A stretch of DNA of 64,000 nucleotides, from positions 1 to 64,000 of the forward strand of contig CP031970.1 of NCBI GenBank assembly GCA_022354845.1. The letters run 5' to 3'. This DNA comes from Streptococcus suis. Lineage in GTDB: Bacteria; Bacillota; Bacilli; Lactobacillales; Streptococcaceae. Shown here piece by piece: positions 62,207 through 64,000 of the stretch (position 1 is the stretch's first letter; every line of letters starts with the position of its first letter). Both the position numbers and the translations under genes were made by a program. The notes beneath the pieces are model-generated. The model was given only the letters and a program-made list of their open reading frames with translations. It was not told the origin of the DNA and did no database searches.

Positions 62207-62232
62207 AAAAAGGGCGCATTTGCGCCTTTTTG
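62207..62232. terminator. Bidirectional terminator
   Basis: AAAAAGGGCGCA against TGCGCCTTTTT with a bulged G. The A run on one side and T run on the other allow use from both directions; it ends the reverse-strand transporter operon. Confidence 0.8.
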
Positions 62233-62241
62233 TGTAAAAAA

Positions 62242-63111
62242 TTATTTAATAACTCCACCTTCTACAACAAGATCATCAGCTTGAGCAGCATCACCATATA
62301 CTGGTTGAAGAGTTTCTTGGTAGGCTTTATGGAAGAATTCTTCCTCACCAAGTTTTTCAATTGTTTGGTTGATGAAATCAAGTAATTCGGTATTTCCTTT
62401 TTGGACGGCAGGAGCGATAGTGTCTACATCTCCTAGAGCTTTTACACCAACTTCGAAACCTTTGTTTTCCAAGGCCCATGCGAGAACTTCGGTATTGTCT
62501 GTACTCATGGCATCGCCACGTCCGTCTAAGAGGGCAGCATAGGCTTCGCTGTATTGGTTGTATTTTTGAAGTTTGACTTCTGGATAATTCTCTTCGAAAT
62601 AAAGTTCAGCTGTGGTACCTTTGCTGACGATGAGAGTTTTACCATTGAGTTGTTCTGGATCAGTGATGACAGCAGAGCTAGGAGACACGATACCGAGGGA
62701 TACTTTCATGTAAGGAAGGGCGAAGTCTACTTGTTCTTTTCGCTCATCTGTTACTGTAAAATTGGCTAGGATGATGTCAACCTTGGCAGAAGTGAGATAC
62801 TCCACACGGTTTGCGGCTTCGACAGGGACGTATTCTACCTCGACGCCCAATTCTTTTGCCAAACGGTTGCCTAGATAGACGTCATATCCTTGGTATTCAC
62901 CATTTGCATCCACATAGCCAAATGGTTTCTTGTCACTGAAAACACCGATCTTGACTGTTCCACTTTCTTTGATTTCTTCAAGAGTACGTGCGGTTGCCCC
63001 GCTTGTGGAACTGCTGGAACTAGTTGAAGAACTGTTTGCATTACTGCAGGCAACTAAAATAACTGCAGCTAAGACACTAAAAATAGCAAAAATAGGTTTA
63101 AAGATTTTCAT
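62242..63111 (-). CDS. Amino-acid ABC transporter substrate-binding lipoprotein
   Basis: The 289-residue family 3 solute-binding protein has a signal peptide with lipobox LVAC (C22), a Ser/Thr-rich linker (about 23-42), then the two-lobe domain starting near LEEIKESGTVKIGVF. The group binds polar amino acids such as cysteine/cystine, glutamine or glutamate; the exact ligand is not clear. It is the last gene of the reverse operon. Confidence 0.9.
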   Translation of the reverse strand: MKIFKPIFAIFSVLAAVILVACSNANSSSTSSSSSTSGATARTLEEIKESGTVKIGVFSDKKPFGYVDANGEYQGYDVYLGNRLAKELGVEVEYVPVEAANRVEYLTSAKVDIILANFTVTDERKEQVDFALPYMKVSLGIVSPSSAVITDPEQLNGKTLIVSKGTTAELYFEENYPEVKLQKYNQYSEAYAALLDGRGDAMSTDNTEVLAWALENKGFEVGVKALGDVDTIAPAVQKGNTELLDFINQTIEKLGEEEFFHKAYQETLQPVYGDAAQADDLVVEGGVIK

Positions 63112-63123
63112 AAAATTCTCCTT

Positions 63124-63870
63124 TTAAAAATGATTAAAGTCAAAAGTTGTTAGAAAGGCTTGAGCCCGTTGCGTTTGTGGATGTTGGAAGAAATTCTGAA
63201 CGGTATTTTCTTCGATAATTTCTCCTTTGTCCATGAAAATGATGCGGTCAGCAATGGCGCGTGCGAATTCCATTTCATGCGTCACAATCAGCATGGTCCG
63301 TCCTTCTTTTGCCAAATCATTGATGAGAACCAAGACTTCCCGAACCATTTCTGGGTCAAGAGAAGCAGTGACTTCATCAAATAATAATATTTCAGGATGC
63401 ATCAGCAGGGAACGAATGATAGCTACCCGTTGCTTTTGCCCGCCAGATAATTCTCTGGCATAGCTATGTTTTTTATGCTCTAGTCCTACCCGTTTTAGCA
63501 AGGTCTCGGCTTCTGCTTGGACCTCTTCTTTTTTTCGTTTTAAGGCTTTGACAGGAGCAAGGGTCAGATTTTGCAAGACATCCATGTGTGGGAATAATTC
63601 ATAATCTTGAAAAACCATACCGATTTTTTGCCGAATATCCTGTAGAGAAAGTGTTCCAGACAGAATAGATTGGCCATCTAGTAAAATATCGCCCTCTTGA
63701 ATGCTTTCCAGCTTGTTAATACAGCGTAGTAGTGTACTCTTCCCACAACCAGAGGGGCCTAAGATGACGACGACTTCCCCTTCCTTAACGGATAAGGAAA
63801 GATGGTTGAGAATGGTTTGCTGACCAAAATTTTTAGTAATATTTTGTAATTCTAAGACTGGTTGACTCAC
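63124..63870 (-). CDS. Amino-acid ABC transporter ATP-binding protein
   Basis: ATPase of the GlnQ type with GPSGCGKST, LSGGQKQR and LLFDEVTASLD. The start is the GTG at 63870 (VSQPVLELQ), which follows a good GGAAGGAG and overlaps the permease end; an upstream TTG is rejected. The protein is 248 residues. Confidence 0.93.
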   Translation of the reverse strand: MSQPVLELQNITKNFGQQTILNHLSLSVKEGEVVVILGPSGCGKSTLLRCINKLESIQEGDILLDGQSILSGTLSLQDIRQKIGMVFQDYELFPHMDVLQNLTLAPVKALKRKKEEVQAEAETLLKRVGLEHKKHSYARELSGGQKQRVAIIRSLLMHPEILLFDEVTASLDPEMVREVLVLINDLAKEGRTMLIVTHEMEFARAIADRIIFMDKGEIIEENTVQNFFQHPQTQRAQAFLTTFDFNHF

Positions 63871-63874
63871 GACT

Positions 63875-64000
63875 TCACTCCTTCCAAATCGATTCAAGAT
63901 AGCGAGAAAATGCAGATATTGGGAAACAAATCATAAAGTAAATACAGAAAATCACTCCGTAAATCCATAAGGACACGCTTGGAGAGCTAGTCCTGTAAAA
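63875..64000 (-). CDS. Amino-acid ABC transporter permease, C-terminal part
   Basis: The frame is open from the window edge to a TGA at 63875 and encodes a final membrane helix (about LWIYGVIFCIYFMICF) and tail SRYLESIWKE. It is the end of a HisM/GlnP-type permease that continues beyond the window. Five bases separate its end from the ATPase GTG. Confidence 0.85.
   Translation of the reverse strand, partial: FYRTSSPSVSLWIYGVIFCIYFMICFPISAFSRYLESIWKE

Larger units (their letters stand above)
61882..62241. other. Gene-free stretch after the peptide operon
   Basis: No gene is seen. It has an AGCTTGG/CCAAGCT inverted repeat around 62014-62042, a terminator at 62130-62157 and a shared terminator at 62207-62232. 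The distance from the last peptide gene to the first terminator (250 bases) leaves room for a long 3' untranslated region or a small RNA, but no promoter is clear. Confidence 0.5.

Overview
The window is the first 64 kb of a low-GC Firmicute chromosome, starting exactly at dnaA. Gene order (dnaA-dnaN-DGK-ychF-pth-mfd-rqcP-divIC-tilS-hpt-ftsH-rrn-tRNAs-mreCD-pcsB-prs-recO-plsX-acp-pur), the rRNA sequences and a ComA/ComB pair close to the pneumococcal one point to Streptococcus, most likely S. suis or another member of the suis clade. The 16S V1-V2 region looks unlike typical S. suis as I remember it, so the species is left open.

Layout. 1-16 kb: replication and housekeeping genes, with part of oriC (three perfect DnaA boxes) between dnaA and dnaN, and a hairpin-rich gene-free block after ychF. 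16.2-23.5 kb: an rRNA operon with three stacked promoters, 16S, tRNA-Ala, 23S, 5S and sixteen further tRNAs. 23.5-30.6 kb: mreC, mreD, pcsB, prs, an aminotransferase, recO, plsX, acpP. 30.7-46.0 kb: the complete purine pathway from PRPP to IMP plus purB (purC, L, F, M, N, H, D, E, K, B), interrupted by a PIN-domain-like protein between purK and purB.

46.0-61.9 kb is an accessory antimicrobial-peptide island made of four modules. (A) A circular bacteriocin precursor resembling enterocin NKR-5-3B/amylocyclicin, with its membrane-protein, DUF95 and ABC-ATPase partners. (B) Two paralogous 30-residue aromatic, cationic peptides without leader, followed by a CPBP protein, two ABC-2 permeases, an ATPase and an ABC exporter. 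I do not recognise these peptides and consider them a candidate new leaderless bacteriocin pair. A MerR-type regulator with membrane segments follows. (C) comA-comB, a peptidase-containing exporter and its accessory protein. (D) A three-gene operon with two double-glycine peptides and a 66-residue membrane protein, comparable to the competence-induced Cib bacteriocins.

All four modules have the octamer TACGAATA upstream. This is the cin-box/com-box recognised by the competence sigma factor SigX (ComX). The inference is that three chemically different bacteriocin types and one exporter are switched on together during competence. Modules A and B are preceded by copies of the same 135-bp segment (purB-type terminator plus two cin-boxes 81 bp apart), and in each copy the opposite box has decayed. 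This suggests that module A arose at or beside module B by duplication or recombination of a regulatory cassette.

62.2-64.0 kb: a reverse-strand amino-acid ABC transporter (lipoprotein, ATPase, and the end of a permease cut by the window edge). I see no insertion sequence, phage or CRISPR array.
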